Of a stretch of DNA of 64,000 nucleotides, positions 43,027 through 51,563 are shown in pieces. Position 1 is the first letter of the stretch, and each line of letters begins with the position of its first letter. This DNA comes from Streptomyces sp. CB09001 (GTDB lineage: Bacteria > Actinomycetota > Actinomycetes > Streptomycetales > Streptomycetaceae). The notes below the pieces were generated by a model. The model was not told where the DNA came from, ran no database searches, and was given only the letters and a program-made list of their open reading frames with translations. Both the position numbers and the translations under genes were made by a program. The stretch covers positions 682,001 to 746,000 of the forward strand of contig NZ_CP026730.1 in assembly GCF_003369795.1 (NCBI RefSeq), written 5' to 3'.

Positions 43027-43803
43027 ATGCTCGATGCCACCACCCGCTCTGGGGGCACCGCCACGGTCTCTCCCCGGACCGCCGCCGCCGAACTCGCCGT
43101 CGCCGCCGCAGGACCGGTCGCGCCGACCGGCTTCGCCGCGCGTGTGACGAGAGTGCTGCTGTCTCCGTGGTCCCGGCTCTCCCTGCTCGTCGCCCTGCTG
43201 GCCTCGGCCGCGACGACGGTGGTGCTGTTCCAGCCGCAGCAGTTGCTGACGAACGGCTGGCCGCCCCAGCTCGGGGGCGCCGCGGCGGCCGTCGCGTACG
43301 CGGTGGCGTACGGGCTGTGCACGGTCGCCTTCGTGCCGCGACCGCTGCTCAACCTGGCGGCCGGCGCCCTGTTCGGCTCACAGCTGGGGCTGGCCTCCGC
43401 GCTCGCGGGGACGGTGCTCGGCGCCGGGGTCGCCTTCTGTCTCGGCCGGGTCCTCGGCCAGGAGGCGCTGCGTCCGCTGCTGCGGGGCAAGTGGCTGAAG
43501 GCCGCGGACGGCCAGCTGAGCCGGCACGGCTTCCGGACGATGCTGGCGATGCGGCTGTTCCCGGGGGTGCCCTTCGCCGCGTCCAACTACTGCGCGGCCG
43601 TGTCCCGCATGGGCCTGCTGCCCTTCCTGCTGGCGACGGGGCTCGGTTCGATCCCCAACACCGCCGCCTACGTCGTCGCGGGCGCCCGCGCCTCGACGCC
43701 GACCTCCCCCGCCTTCCTGATCGCGCTGGCCTGCATCGCCCTGCCGGGGCTCGCGGGTGCGGTGGTGGCCTGGCGCAAGCGGCACCGGCTGCGCGGGCGC
43801 TGA
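43027..43803 (+). CDS. TVP38/TMEM64 (VTT-domain) membrane protein
   Basis: 258 residues with about six hydrophobic segments. VTT-domain blocks are NLAAGALFGSQLGLASALAGTVLGAGVAF (about 102-130) and MLAMRLFPGVPFAASNYCAAVSRM (about 178-201), shared with the DedA superfamily, whose members move lipids between membrane leaflets. Together with dedA at 36534 the window encodes two VTT proteins. The start has TAGTGT 6 bases before it and no ribosome site. It converges on the thiolase gene with 40 bases between stops. Confidence 0.88.
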   Translation: MLDATTRSGGTATVSPRTAAAELAVAAAGPVAPTGFAARVTRVLLSPWSRLSLLVALLASAATTVVLFQPQQLLTNGWPPQLGGAAAAVAYAVAYGLCTVAFVPRPLLNLAAGALFGSQLGLASALAGTVLGAGVAFCLGRVLGQEALRPLLRGKWLKAADGQLSRHGFRTMLAMRLFPGVPFAASNYCAAVSRMGLLPFLLATGLGSIPNTAAYVVAGARASTPTSPAFLIALACIALPGLAGAVVAWRKRHRLRGR

Positions 43804-43843
43804 GCGGGAGCCGAGCGGGGGCTGAGCGGGTACTGACGAGGCG

Positions 43844-45013
43844 TTACACCGCTTCCAGGATCATGGCGTTGGCGAGACCGCCCGCCTCGCACATGGTCTG
43901 CAGGCCGTAGCGGGCGCCGCGTTCGTGCAGGGCGTGGACGAGGGTGGTGGTCAGGCGGGTACCGCTCGCGCCGAGGGGATGGCCGAGCGCGATGGCGCCG
44001 CCGTGCACGTTGACCTTGTCCAGGTCGGCGCCGGTCTCCTGCTGCCAGGCCAGTACGACGCTCGCGAAGGCCTCGTTGACCTCGAAGAGGTCGATGTCGC
44101 CGAGGGAGAGGGACGCCCGGCGCAGCACCTTCTCGGTGGCCGGGACGACGCCGGTGAGCATGAGCAGCGGGTCGGATCCGGTCACGGCGAAGCTGTGCAG
44201 CCGGGCGAGGGGCCGCAGGCCGAGGCGGGCGGCGGTGTCGCTCGAGGTGATCAGCACGGCCGAGGCACCATCGTTGACCGGGCTGGCGTTGCCCGCGGTG
44301 ACGTTCCACTCGATCTGCGGGAACCGTTCGGCGAAGGCCGGGTCGTGGTAGGCGGGCCGCAGTCCGGCGAGGACCTCGACGCTGCTGGCCGGACGGACGC
44401 ACTCGTCGCGCGACACCCCGTCCAGCGGCGCGATCTCCGCGTCGAAGCGGCCGGCGGCGTAGGCGGTGGCGGCCTTCCGGTGCGAGGAGACGGCGAACGC
44501 GTCCATCCGCTCCCGGCTCAGTGACCACTTGGCGGCGATCAGTTCGGCGCTGATGCCCTGCGGGACGAGCCCGTCCGGGTAGCGGGCGGCGACGCCGGGA
44601 CCGAAGGGGTCGGCGCCGGGCGGCACGTTCGACCACATCGGGACCCGGCTCATGGACTCGACCCCGCAGGCGACGACGAGGTCGTAAGCCCCGGCCATGA
44701 CACCCTGCGCGGCGAAGTGGACGGCCTGCTGGGAGGAGCCGCACTGCCGGTCCACGGTGGTCGCGGGGACGGACTCGGGGAAGCCCGCCGAGAGCAGGGC
44801 GTAGCGGGTGGTGTTCATGGCCTGTTCGCCGACCTGGTCCACGGTGCCGCCGATGACGTCGTCGATCAGCGCCGGGTCGACCCCGGACCGCTCGACGAGG
44901 GTGCGCAGGGTGTGCGCGAGGAGTTCCACGGGGTGGACGTGGGCGAGGGCGCCGTTCGGCTTTCCCTTGCCCATGGGGGTGCGTACGGCTTCCACGACGA
45001 CTGCGTCACGCAT
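43844..45013 (-). CDS. Acetyl-CoA acetyltransferase/thiolase
   Basis: 389 residues, full thiolase length. The acyl-enzyme cysteine is in DRQCGSS (Cys91), the catalytic His in GGAIALGHPLGASG (about 345) and the second cysteine in MCEAGGLANAM (Cys375). VNEAFAS is present. It joins or cleaves acetyl-CoA units in fatty acid degradation or acetoacetyl-CoA formation; the chain-length preference cannot be read. It is divergent from an HxlR regulator across two tandem operators, so it is probably inducible rather than constitutive. Confidence 0.92.
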   Translation of the reverse strand: MRDAVVVEAVRTPMGKGKPNGALAHVHPVELLAHTLRTLVERSGVDPALIDDVIGGTVDQVGEQAMNTTRYALLSAGFPESVPATTVDRQCGSSQQAVHFAAQGVMAGAYDLVVACGVESMSRVPMWSNVPPGADPFGPGVAARYPDGLVPQGISAELIAAKWSLSRERMDAFAVSSHRKAATAYAAGRFDAEIAPLDGVSRDECVRPASSVEVLAGLRPAYHDPAFAERFPQIEWNVTAGNASPVNDGASAVLITSSDTAARLGLRPLARLHSFAVTGSDPLLMLTGVVPATEKVLRRASLSLGDIDLFEVNEAFASVVLAWQQETGADLDKVNVHGGAIALGHPLGASGTRLTTTLVHALHERGARYGLQTMCEAGGLANAMILEAV

Positions 45014-45066
45014 GGTGCGGGCCTCCGGTGGTCGGTGGTCGGCGAACTGCCGGTGCGGAACTACCA

Positions 45067-45123
45067 GTGAGTAGGAAATCTGGACTCACCATAGCCCTGT
45101 GAGTTGGAAATTCAAACCCTCAC
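45067..45123. promoter_or_regulatory. Two tandem HxlR-type operators
   Basis: Site 1 is GTGAGT-n11-ACTCAC (45067-45089), site 2 GTGAG-n15-CTCAC (45099-45123). They share GTGAGTnGGAAAT. Their centres are about 33 bases apart, close to three helical turns. They fill the space between the thiolase start (45013) and the -10 box TAGACT (45136-45141) of the HxlR gene. Confidence 0.7.
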
Positions 45124-45148
45124 CTGGTTCTCGCCTAGACTGGCCGTC

Positions 45149-45622
45149 ATGGCCGCCGCTCCCAAGAACCCGCGCCCCTGCTCCATCGCCGACACGCTGG
45201 CGCTCGTCGGCGAGAAGTACTCGCTGCTGGTCCTGCGCGAGGTCTGCCTCGGCAACGGCCGCTTCGACCAGCTGGTGCGCAACACGGGCGCTCCCCGCGA
45301 CATCCTCGCCACCCGGCTGCGGCGGCTCGTCGACGCGGGGATCCTGGACCGGCGGCCGTACAGCGAGCGGCCGCAGCGCTTCGAGTACCGGCCGACCCCG
45401 GCGGGCCTCGAGCTGGAGCCGGTCCTGATGACCCTCATGGCATGGGGGGACCGGCATCTGCACGCGGAGGGCGACCGGCCCATGGTGATCGAGCACCGCT
45501 GCGGCCGGGAGCTGGTCCCGCAGGTCACCTGCCCCGCGTGCGGCGACACCGTCCGCCACGAGGACATGACCGCCCATCCGCAGGTCCCCGGCTGGACGGT
45601 GACGGGCCCCGCGGCGGCGTAG
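45149..45622 (+). CDS. HxlR-family transcriptional regulator
   Basis: 157 residues. The HxlR winged helix covers about 10-100: CSIADTLALVGEKYSLLVLR, RFDQLVRNTGAPRDILATRLRRLV (recognition) and RPQRFEYRPTPAGLEL (wing). A C-terminal extension has HRCGRELVPQVTCPACGD, with three cysteines and a histidine that could bind zinc or sense redox state, unusual for short HxlR proteins. ATG 45149 follows TAGACT by 7 bases, a leaderless layout; an ATG at 45104 sits inside the operator. Likely controls itself and the divergent thiolase gene. Confidence 0.9.
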   Translation: MAAAPKNPRPCSIADTLALVGEKYSLLVLREVCLGNGRFDQLVRNTGAPRDILATRLRRLVDAGILDRRPYSERPQRFEYRPTPAGLELEPVLMTLMAWGDRHLHAEGDRPMVIEHRCGRELVPQVTCPACGDTVRHEDMTAHPQVPGWTVTGPAAA

Positions 45623-45771
45623 GCCCGCTCACCCCCGTCGTCCGGGGTTCATTTCGGGGCGCTACGCTGCCCCACGGCACGCCAGGTCCCGATCACCGCA
45701 CGCGACGGTTCGGCGTGTCCGCCGACCGTTTCACGCCGTTCTCCGATCGCCACTTGGACTGACTCAACTCC

Positions 45772-46647
45772 ATGTCTTGGTTTGAATCCCTCGTCCTCGG
45801 ACTCGTCCAGGGACTGACCGAGTTCCTCCCCGTGTCCTCCAGCGCGCACCTGCGGCTGACCGCGGCGTTCTCCGGCTGGCACGATCCGGGCGCGGCCTTC
45901 ACGGCGATCACGCAGATCGGCACCGAGGCAGCGGTCCTCATCTACTTCCGCAAGGACATCGGGCGGATCATCTCGGCGTGGACGCGCTCGCTCACCGACA
46001 AGTCCATGCGCCACAACCCCGACGCGCGCATGGGCTGGCTGGTGATCGTCGGCTCGATCCCGATCGGCGTGCTCGGCCTGACGCTGAAGGACCAGATCGA
46101 GGGCCCCTTCCGCGACCTGAGGATCACCGCGACGATGCTGATCGTCGTCGGCGTGATCATCGGCATCGCCGACCGGATGGCCGCCCGGGACGAGAAGGGC
46201 GGCCGGCACCGCGCTCCCCAGCAGCGCAAGGAGCTGGAGAACCTGGGCGTGCGGGACGGCCTGATCTACGGCCTGTGCCAGGCGGCGGCGCTCATCCCCG
46301 GCGTCTCGCGCTCCGGCGCGACCATCAGCGGCGGCCTCTTCATGGGCTACCGGCGCGAGGCGGCCGCCCGGTACTCGTTCCTGCTCGCGATCCCCGCGGT
46401 GCTCGCCTCCGGCGTGTTCGAGCTGAAGGACGCGATGGAGAGCGACCACGTCTCCTGGGGACCGACGCTCTTCGCCACGGTCATCGCCTTCGCCACCGGG
46501 TACGTGGTCATCGCCTGGTTCATGAAGTTCATCTCCACCAAGAGCTTCATGCCGTTCGTCTGGTACCGCATCGCGCTCGGCATCGTCATCATCGCCCTGG
46601 TGGCGACGGGTGCCCTCAGCCCGCACGCCGCGGAGTCCTCCGGCTGA
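45772..46647 (+). CDS. uppP: Undecaprenyl-diphosphatase
   Basis: 291 residues, polytopic. The two UppP signatures are LVQGLTEFLPVSSSAHLRL (about 11-29) and IPGVSRSGATISGGLFMGYRREAA (about 178-201), which place the catalytic Glu, Ser and Arg. It dephosphorylates undecaprenyl pyrophosphate to recycle the carrier for peptidoglycan and confers tolerance to bacitracin. The ATG at 45772 begins MSWFESLVLG as in relatives. It is read alone, 150 bases after the HxlR gene. Confidence 0.95.
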   Translation: MSWFESLVLGLVQGLTEFLPVSSSAHLRLTAAFSGWHDPGAAFTAITQIGTEAAVLIYFRKDIGRIISAWTRSLTDKSMRHNPDARMGWLVIVGSIPIGVLGLTLKDQIEGPFRDLRITATMLIVVGVIIGIADRMAARDEKGGRHRAPQQRKELENLGVRDGLIYGLCQAAALIPGVSRSGATISGGLFMGYRREAAARYSFLLAIPAVLASGVFELKDAMESDHVSWGPTLFATVIAFATGYVVIAWFMKFISTKSFMPFVWYRIALGIVIIALVATGALSPHAAESSG

Positions 46648-46697
46648 CCGGAACCGCTTGTGTAGCCGTCCGGTAGCGCAGCGTCAGTGCTTGCCCC

Positions 46698-46703
46698 TAG
46701 GCT
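46698..46703 (+). promoter_or_regulatory. -10 box of the 59-residue protein gene (leaderless start)
   Basis: TAGGCT ends 7 bases before ATG 46711; there is no Shine-Dalgarno. The box is identical to that at 37766-37771. Confidence 0.5.
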
Positions 46704-46710
46704 GGTCCGC

Positions 46711-46890
46711 ATGTCCCCCGATTACGTGACGCCTGGTTCCGTGCGGTCCGCCGCGGAGCTGAACGATCAGATCCGCGCGCTGTGGCGGCGCGCGGGCGGG
46801 ACCCTGTCGGCGCAGGAGCGTGTGGAGTACGAGTTGCTGGTGGTCGAGTGGGCGAACGCGATCCGCGCGAAGGTCATCGAGGCGGCCTGA
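46711..46890 (+). CDS. Small conserved protein of unknown function, 59 residues
   Basis: The product reads as two amphipathic helices (about 12-30 and 34-57) with alternating charge, ending in VVEWANAIRAKVIEAA. No membrane span, cysteines or known motif. A TAGGCT box 7 bases before the ATG and strong third-position G/C support a real gene, as does its lack of overlap with neighbours. It follows uppP by 63 bases but appears to have its own promoter. Size and helical form suggest a protein-binding partner, but no function can be assigned. Confidence 0.7.
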   Translation: MSPDYVTPGSVRSAAELNDQIRALWRRAGGTLSAQERVEYELLVVEWANAIRAKVIEAA

Positions 46891-46963
46891 GCCGCGGGGC
46901 CGCGCCGGTGCGCGGCCCGGCCCGTCCCCGGACGCCCCCCGGCCCCCGGACCCCGGACCCCGG

Positions 46964-47704
46964 TCAGCGTCCGCCCGCCACCCGGAGCACCGTCCCCGTC
47001 GCGTACGACGCGTCGGGCGACAGCAGCCAGGAGATCGCCGCCGCGATCTCCTCCGCCCGGCCCGCACGCCCCATCGGCACCGCCGCCCCCATCCGGGCCG
47101 CCCGGCCGGCGTCCCCGGCCGCCGCGTGCATCTCGGTGTCGATCACCCCGGGCGCGACGGCGTTGACCCGGACCCCGTCCGGGCCGAGTTCCTTGGCCAG
47201 GCCCAGGGTCAGCGCGTCGACACCCGCCTTGCTCGCCGCGTAGTGGACGTACTCCCCCGGGCTGCCGAGGGTCGCGGCACCCGACGACACGTTCACGATC
47301 GCACCGCTCCCCCGCGGCGTCATCAGTCGCGCGGCCCGCCGGGAGCACAACAGCACGCCCAGCAGGTTGACGTCGAGGACCCGGCGCAGGTCCGCGGTGT
47401 CAAGGTCGGCGAGCCGCCCCAGCGGGCCGGTCACGGCGGCGTTGTTCACCAGCCCCGTCACCGGTCCCAGCCGTTCCTCCGCCACGTCGAAGAGCCGCTC
47501 GACGTCGGCCTCGACGGACGTGTCCGCGCGCACCGCGACTCCGCGGCCGCCCGCGTCGCGCACCCCTGCCACGACCGTCTCGGCCGCCGTCGAGTCGTGC
47601 GCGTAGCCCACGACGACGTCGTGGCCGTCCGCCGCGAGGCGCAGACAGGTCGCCGCTCCGATCCCCCGGCTGCCGCCGGTGACCACCGTGATGGGCCGTG
47701 TCAT
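46964..47704 (-). CDS. SDR family oxidoreductase, FabG-like
   Basis: 246 residues, a classical SDR. Cofactor loop GGSRGIG (about 10-16), NNAAVTG, catalytic Ser in VNVSSG and Tyr-x-x-x-Lys in YAASK, then APGVIDTEM and a C-terminal GTVLRVAGG. NADP(H) is likely. The substrate is unknown. ATG 47704 follows GGAGGTAGCTC, and the promoter region holds a 17-base palindrome over the expected transcription start, so it is probably repressor-controlled, though no regulator gene adjoins it. Confidence 0.88.
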   Translation of the reverse strand: MTRPITVVTGGSRGIGAATCLRLAADGHDVVVGYAHDSTAAETVVAGVRDAGGRGVAVRADTSVEADVERLFDVAEERLGPVTGLVNNAAVTGPLGRLADLDTADLRRVLDVNLLGVLLCSRRAARLMTPRGSGAIVNVSSGAATLGSPGEYVHYAASKAGVDALTLGLAKELGPDGVRVNAVAPGVIDTEMHAAAGDAGRAARMGAAVPMGRAGRAEEIAAAISWLLSPDASYATGTVLRVAGGR

Positions 47705-47721
47705 GAGCTACCTCCGGTTTT

Positions 47722-47738
47722 TGATCGATCATCGATCA
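47722..47738. promoter_or_regulatory. Palindromic operator at the SDR promoter
   Basis: TGATCGAT-C-ATCGATCA is a perfect 8-1-8 inverted repeat. A minus-strand -10 box TAGGAT (47743-47738) ends where the palindrome begins, placing the transcription start inside it. The cognate repressor is not encoded next to it. Confidence 0.6.
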
Positions 47739-47853
47739 TCCTAGGGGAGGCCTCACGAGCCGGGCACGCTTCGGTGTGATCAACTGAATTCGCCCTCGTC
47801 GCGGGCGCACACTGTACGGATCACCGGGTAGGGATCACCGTAGGGAGGAGTCC

Positions 47854-49428
47854 ATGAAGACGCTCGACCGCTGGCTCGCCTCCCGGTGGCGACGCTCGTG
47901 CCTCGCCGTGCTCGCCGGCGCCCTGCCCGTGCTCGCCTTCCCGGGCCCCGCCCTGTGGTGGTGGGCCTGGTTCGCACTGGTCCCCTGGATCCTGCTGGCC
48001 CGTACCGCACCGGGCGGGAAGCGGGCGGCGTACGACGGGTGGTGCGGCGGGTTCGGGTTCGTGCTGGCCATGCACCACTGGCTGCTGCCGAACCTGCACG
48101 TGTTCACGTTCGTCATCGCCGCGCTGCTCGGCGTGCTGTGGGTCCCGTGGGGCTGGCTGGTGCACCGGACAGTGGGCGGGGCGCCGTCCTCCGGCCGGGT
48201 CGCGGCGGCGCTCGTCGTCCTGCCGTCGGGCTGGCTGCTGGCGGAACTGGTCCGCTCCTGGCAAGGACTGGGCGGCCCCTGGGGGATGCTCGGCGCCAGT
48301 CAGTGGCAGGTGGCCCCGGCGCTGCGGCTGGCCTCGGTGGGCGGCGTGTGGCTGCTCAGCTTCCTGGTGGTGGCCGTCAACGTCGCCCTCGCCGTTCTCG
48401 TCGCCGTGCGCCGGGCGAGGGTGCCCGCCCTGGCGGGGCTCGTCGCCACGGCCGCGGCCACCTCGGCCGCCTGGGTCTGGTCGCCGCGCCCCGGCACCGA
48501 CGAGCGGGCCGCGATCGCCGTGGTGCAGCCCGGCGTCGTCGCCGGGGCGGACAGCGCCGACCGGCGGTTCGACCGCGAGGAACAGCTCACCCGGCGGCTC
48601 GCGGACCATGACCTCGACCTGATCGTCTGGGGCGAGAGCAGCGTCGGGTTCGACCTGGACGACCGGCCGGATCTCGCCCGGCGGCTCGCCGCGCTGTCCC
48701 GGGAGACCGGCGCGGACATCCTGGTCAACGTGGACGCGCGGCGCTCCGACAAACCCGGCATCTACAAGAGCTCGGTGCTCGTCGGCCCCCAGGGCCCGAC
48801 CGGCGACCGGTACGACAAGATGCGGCTGGTCCCCTTCGGCGAGTACGTGCCGTTCCGTTCGGTGCTCGGCTGGGCCACCTCCGTCGGCAAGGCGGCTGGC
48901 GAGGACCGCAGACAGGGCACCGAGCAGGTGGTGATGGACGTCGGCGACGGCCTGCGGATCGGGCCGATGGTCTGCTTCGAGAGCGCGTTCCCCGACATGA
49001 GCCGCAGCCTCGTCGCCGACGGCGCCGAGGTACTGGTCGCCCAGTCCTCGACCTCGACCTTCCAGCACACCTGGGCACCCGAGCAGCACGCCTCGCTCGC
49101 CGCGCTGCGCGCCGCCGAGACCGGCCGGCCGATGGTGCACGCGACGCTGACCGGCGTCTCCGCCGTCTACGACGCGAACGGCGCCCGGATCGGCTCCTGG
49201 CTCGGCACCGGCGCGAGCACCTCGCGGGTGTACGAGATCCCCCTCACCCACGGCACCACGCCGTACGTCCGCTACGGCGACTGGACGGTGTACGCGGCGC
49301 TGGGGATCCTCGCGGCCTGGGGCGCCGCGGAGGGCGTACGGACGGTGCGGCTCAGGCGGAACCGTCCAGCACGGCCCGGACCACCCGCTCGCACAGCTCA
49401 TGGGTCGCCAGCGCGTCCCGGGCACTGA
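47854..49428 (+). CDS. lnt: Apolipoprotein N-acyltransferase
   Basis: 524 residues: an N-terminal membrane domain (about 20-210, roughly six spans) and a periplasmic-side nitrilase domain with the triad Glu261 (WGESS), Lys322 (YDKMRLVPFGEYVP) and Cys374 (VCFES). It adds the third acyl chain to lipoprotein N-termini. The ATG at 47854 follows AGGGAGGAG. The C-terminal 77 bases overlap the end of the convergent Gfo/Idh gene; the extra tail (about 498-524, Arg/Pro-rich) is atypical and suggests the reading frame was extended there. Confidence 0.93.
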   Translation: MKTLDRWLASRWRRSCLAVLAGALPVLAFPGPALWWWAWFALVPWILLARTAPGGKRAAYDGWCGGFGFVLAMHHWLLPNLHVFTFVIAALLGVLWVPWGWLVHRTVGGAPSSGRVAAALVVLPSGWLLAELVRSWQGLGGPWGMLGASQWQVAPALRLASVGGVWLLSFLVVAVNVALAVLVAVRRARVPALAGLVATAAATSAAWVWSPRPGTDERAAIAVVQPGVVAGADSADRRFDREEQLTRRLADHDLDLIVWGESSVGFDLDDRPDLARRLAALSRETGADILVNVDARRSDKPGIYKSSVLVGPQGPTGDRYDKMRLVPFGEYVPFRSVLGWATSVGKAAGEDRRQGTEQVVMDVGDGLRIGPMVCFESAFPDMSRSLVADGAEVLVAQSSTSTFQHTWAPEQHASLAALRAAETGRPMVHATLTGVSAVYDANGARIGSWLGTGASTSRVYEIPLTHGTTPYVRYGDWTVYAALGILAAWGAAEGVRTVRLRRNRPARPGPPARTAHGSPARPGH

Positions 49429-50257
49429 GCACCTCGCCGGACCGCACCGCGTCCAGGAAGGCGAGCACGGCCTGCTCGATGCCGCGTTGCCGGGCCACGG
49501 GGACCCAGTCGCCGCGCCGTCGCACGGTCGGCTGACCCTTGTGGTCGATCACCTCGGCGAGGTTGACCACCTGGCGCTTGGTGTCCTGGCCGGACACCTC
49601 CAGGATCTCCTCCGCCGAGCCGCTGAGCCGGTTCATCACGCCGAGCGCGGTGAAGCCGTCCCCGGCGAGCTGGAGGACGACGTGGTGCAGCAGGCCGTCC
49701 TCGACCCGGGCGCGCACGGTCACGTCGTCGACCGGTCCGGGCACCAGGAACCTCAGCGTGTCGACGACGTGGATGAAGTCGTCGAGGATCATCGTGCGCG
49801 GGTCCTCGGGCAGTCCGGTGCGGTTCTTCTGCATGAGGATCAGCTCGCGCGGGTGCTCGGCGCACTGCGCGTACCCGGGCGCGTGGCGCCGGTTGAAGCC
49901 GACGGCGAGGCTGGTGCCGCGCTCCTCGGCGAGGGCCACCAGTCGCTCGGAGTCGGCCAGTTCGTAGGCGAGGGGCTTGTCGACGTAGGTGGGGACGCCC
50001 GCGTCCAGCAGGCGGGTCACGATCTCGGGGTGGGCGGCCGTCGGCGCGTGCACGAAGGCGGCGTCCAGGCCCTGGGCGAGGAGCGCGTCGAGGTCGGCGT
50101 GGCGCTGCGCCGACGGGATGCGCAGCTTGTCGGCGACCCGGGTGAGGGTGGCGGGGGTGCGGGTCTGCAGGTGCAGTTCGATCCCGGGGAGGGCGGCGAG
50201 CACCGGCAGGTAGGCCTTCTGCGCGATGTCGCCGAGTCCGATGCAGCCGACCTTCAC
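49352..50257 (-). CDS. Gfo/Idh/MocA-family oxidoreductase
   Basis: 301 residues. N-terminal NAD(P) Rossmann domain with VGCIGLGDIAQKAYLP (2-17) and the family motif YVDKPLA (about 94-100, normally Glu-Lys-Pro), then a C-terminal substrate domain with DDFIHVVDTLRFL. Substrates are usually sugars or inositols; unknown here. GTG 50257 with AGAGGAGC upstream is the start; the frame before it has no support. The 3' end overlaps lnt by 77 bases on the opposite strand. It follows the FAD monooxygenase gene by 13 bases and may be co-transcribed with it. Confidence 0.88.
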   Translation of the reverse strand: MKVGCIGLGDIAQKAYLPVLAALPGIELHLQTRTPATLTRVADKLRIPSAQRHADLDALLAQGLDAAFVHAPTAAHPEIVTRLLDAGVPTYVDKPLAYELADSERLVALAEERGTSLAVGFNRRHAPGYAQCAEHPRELILMQKNRTGLPEDPRTMILDDFIHVVDTLRFLVPGPVDDVTVRARVEDGLLHHVVLQLAGDGFTALGVMNRLSGSAEEILEVSGQDTKRQVVNLAEVIDHKGQPTVRRRGDWVPVARQRGIEQAVLAFLDAVRSGEVLSARDALATHELCERVVRAVLDGSA

Positions 50258-50270
50258 GGGATGTGCTCCT

Positions 50271-51461
50271 CTAACGCTCGTAACGCTCGCCGACCTGGGT
50301 CCGCCGGGAAGCATACGGGGGCTGCGGGGGCCGCCAGTCGGCGATGCCGTCGAAGCCGCGCAGGAACAGGGCCGGACCGGCCTTGGACAGGGCGAGGATC
50401 GCGGCGTCGCGGACGGCGGTCCCGGGGCGGTTGCGCATCAGGTTGAGGCGGGCGACCCTGACGGCCTGGCGGGCGATCGCGGTGGTGCGGGGCAGCCGGG
50501 CGGCCGTGTAGGCGGCGAGGTCCTGGCTGTGGTGGGCGAGCACGACCGCGTCCTCGATGGCCTGGTTGCCGCCCTGGCCGAGGTTGGGCGGCATGGCGTG
50601 CGCGGCGTCCCCGAGGAGGGCGATCCGGCCGCGGTGGTGGGCGGGCAGCGGCTGGGCGATGTGGTGCACGTCGTGACGCAGGACGTCCTCGGGGCGGGCG
50701 GCGGCGAGGACGGCGGGGATCGGGTCGTGCCAGTCGCCGTAGCGGTGCAGCAGTTCGGCCCGCTCGTCGGCCGCGTGCCCCGCGGCCGGGGTGACGGCGG
50801 CGGCGTAGGCGTAGACCCGGCCGTCCTTGAGCGGGTGCGTGCCCCAGATGCGGCCCCGGCCCCAGGTCTCGTGGGAGGCGAATTCCACGCCGGGGACGGG
50901 GATCACCACCCGCCAGGTGGTGAAGCCGGAGTAGACCGGGCCCGGGTGGTCGGGAAAGAGCGCGCGGCGCACGACGGAGTGGATGCCGTCGGCCGCGACG
51001 ACCAGGTCGGCCTCCAGCTCGCCCCGTGGGGTGCGGACCGTGGCCGGACGGTCACGGTCCCCGGGGTCGGCGACCCTCGCGTCGGCGGCCGTGCGGACGG
51101 CGTCCGGCGGCAGCAGCGCGGCGAGGCGTTCGACGAGGGTCGAGCGGTGGAGCAGCACCAGCGGACCGCCGAAGCGGGCCGCGGCGGCTTCGGCACTGGA
51201 GCGGGACAGCCAGCGCCCGCCGGGGGTGCGCAGTCCTCCGTCGCCCTGCCAGGCGGCGAGGTCGCGGATCTCGTCGCCGAGGCCGATCACGTCCAGGGCG
51301 CGCAGGGCGTTGGGCGACAGCGAGATGGCGGCGCCGATCGGCCGGAGCGAGGGGGCCCGTTCCAGGACGGTGACCCGCAGGCCGCTCTGGTGCAGGGCGG
51401 CCGCCGCGGTCAGGCCGCCGATGCCGCCGCCGATCACGACGGCCCTCCTCGTGCGTGTCAT
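50271..51461 (-). CDS. FAD-dependent aromatic-type monooxygenase
   Basis: 396 residues. FAD motifs: VVIGGGIGGLTAAAALHQSG (about 8-27), DLVVAADGIHSVVRRALFP (the Asp-Gly motif) and RIALLGDAAHAMPPNLGQGGNQAIEDA. This is the class-A flavin hydroxylase family near salicylate or 6-hydroxynicotinate hydroxylases; the substrate is unknown. ATG 51461 begins MTRTRRAVVIGGG; the longer upstream frame crosses the operators. It is divergent from a TetR gene over two operator copies, hence likely induced by its own aromatic substrate (inference). Confidence 0.88.
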   Translation of the reverse strand: MTRTRRAVVIGGGIGGLTAAAALHQSGLRVTVLERAPSLRPIGAAISLSPNALRALDVIGLGDEIRDLAAWQGDGGLRTPGGRWLSRSSAEAAAARFGGPLVLLHRSTLVERLAALLPPDAVRTAADARVADPGDRDRPATVRTPRGELEADLVVAADGIHSVVRRALFPDHPGPVYSGFTTWRVVIPVPGVEFASHETWGRGRIWGTHPLKDGRVYAYAAAVTPAAGHAADERAELLHRYGDWHDPIPAVLAAARPEDVLRHDVHHIAQPLPAHHRGRIALLGDAAHAMPPNLGQGGNQAIEDAVVLAHHSQDLAAYTAARLPRTTAIARQAVRVARLNLMRNRPGTAVRDAAILALSKAGPALFLRGFDGIADWRPPQPPYASRRTQVGERYER

Positions 51462-51495
51462 GGCTCTCCTCGGCGCTCTCCTCGACGCGGGGCTC

Positions 51496-51542
51496 ACTAC
51501 AGATGTAGTAGCACCTGCCGGCGACTGTACTACAGGCGTAGT
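51496..51542. promoter_or_regulatory. Two TetR operators between monooxygenase and TetR genes
   Basis: ACTACA-GA-TGTAGT (51496-51509) is a perfect 6-2-6 inverted repeat and ACTAC-AGGC-GTAGT (51529-51542) a second 5-4-5 copy starting 33 bases later. They sit between the monooxygenase ATG and the TetR -10 box TAGGTT (51551-51556). Confidence 0.75.
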
Positions 51543-51563
51543 GAGGCGGGTAGGTTGATCTCC

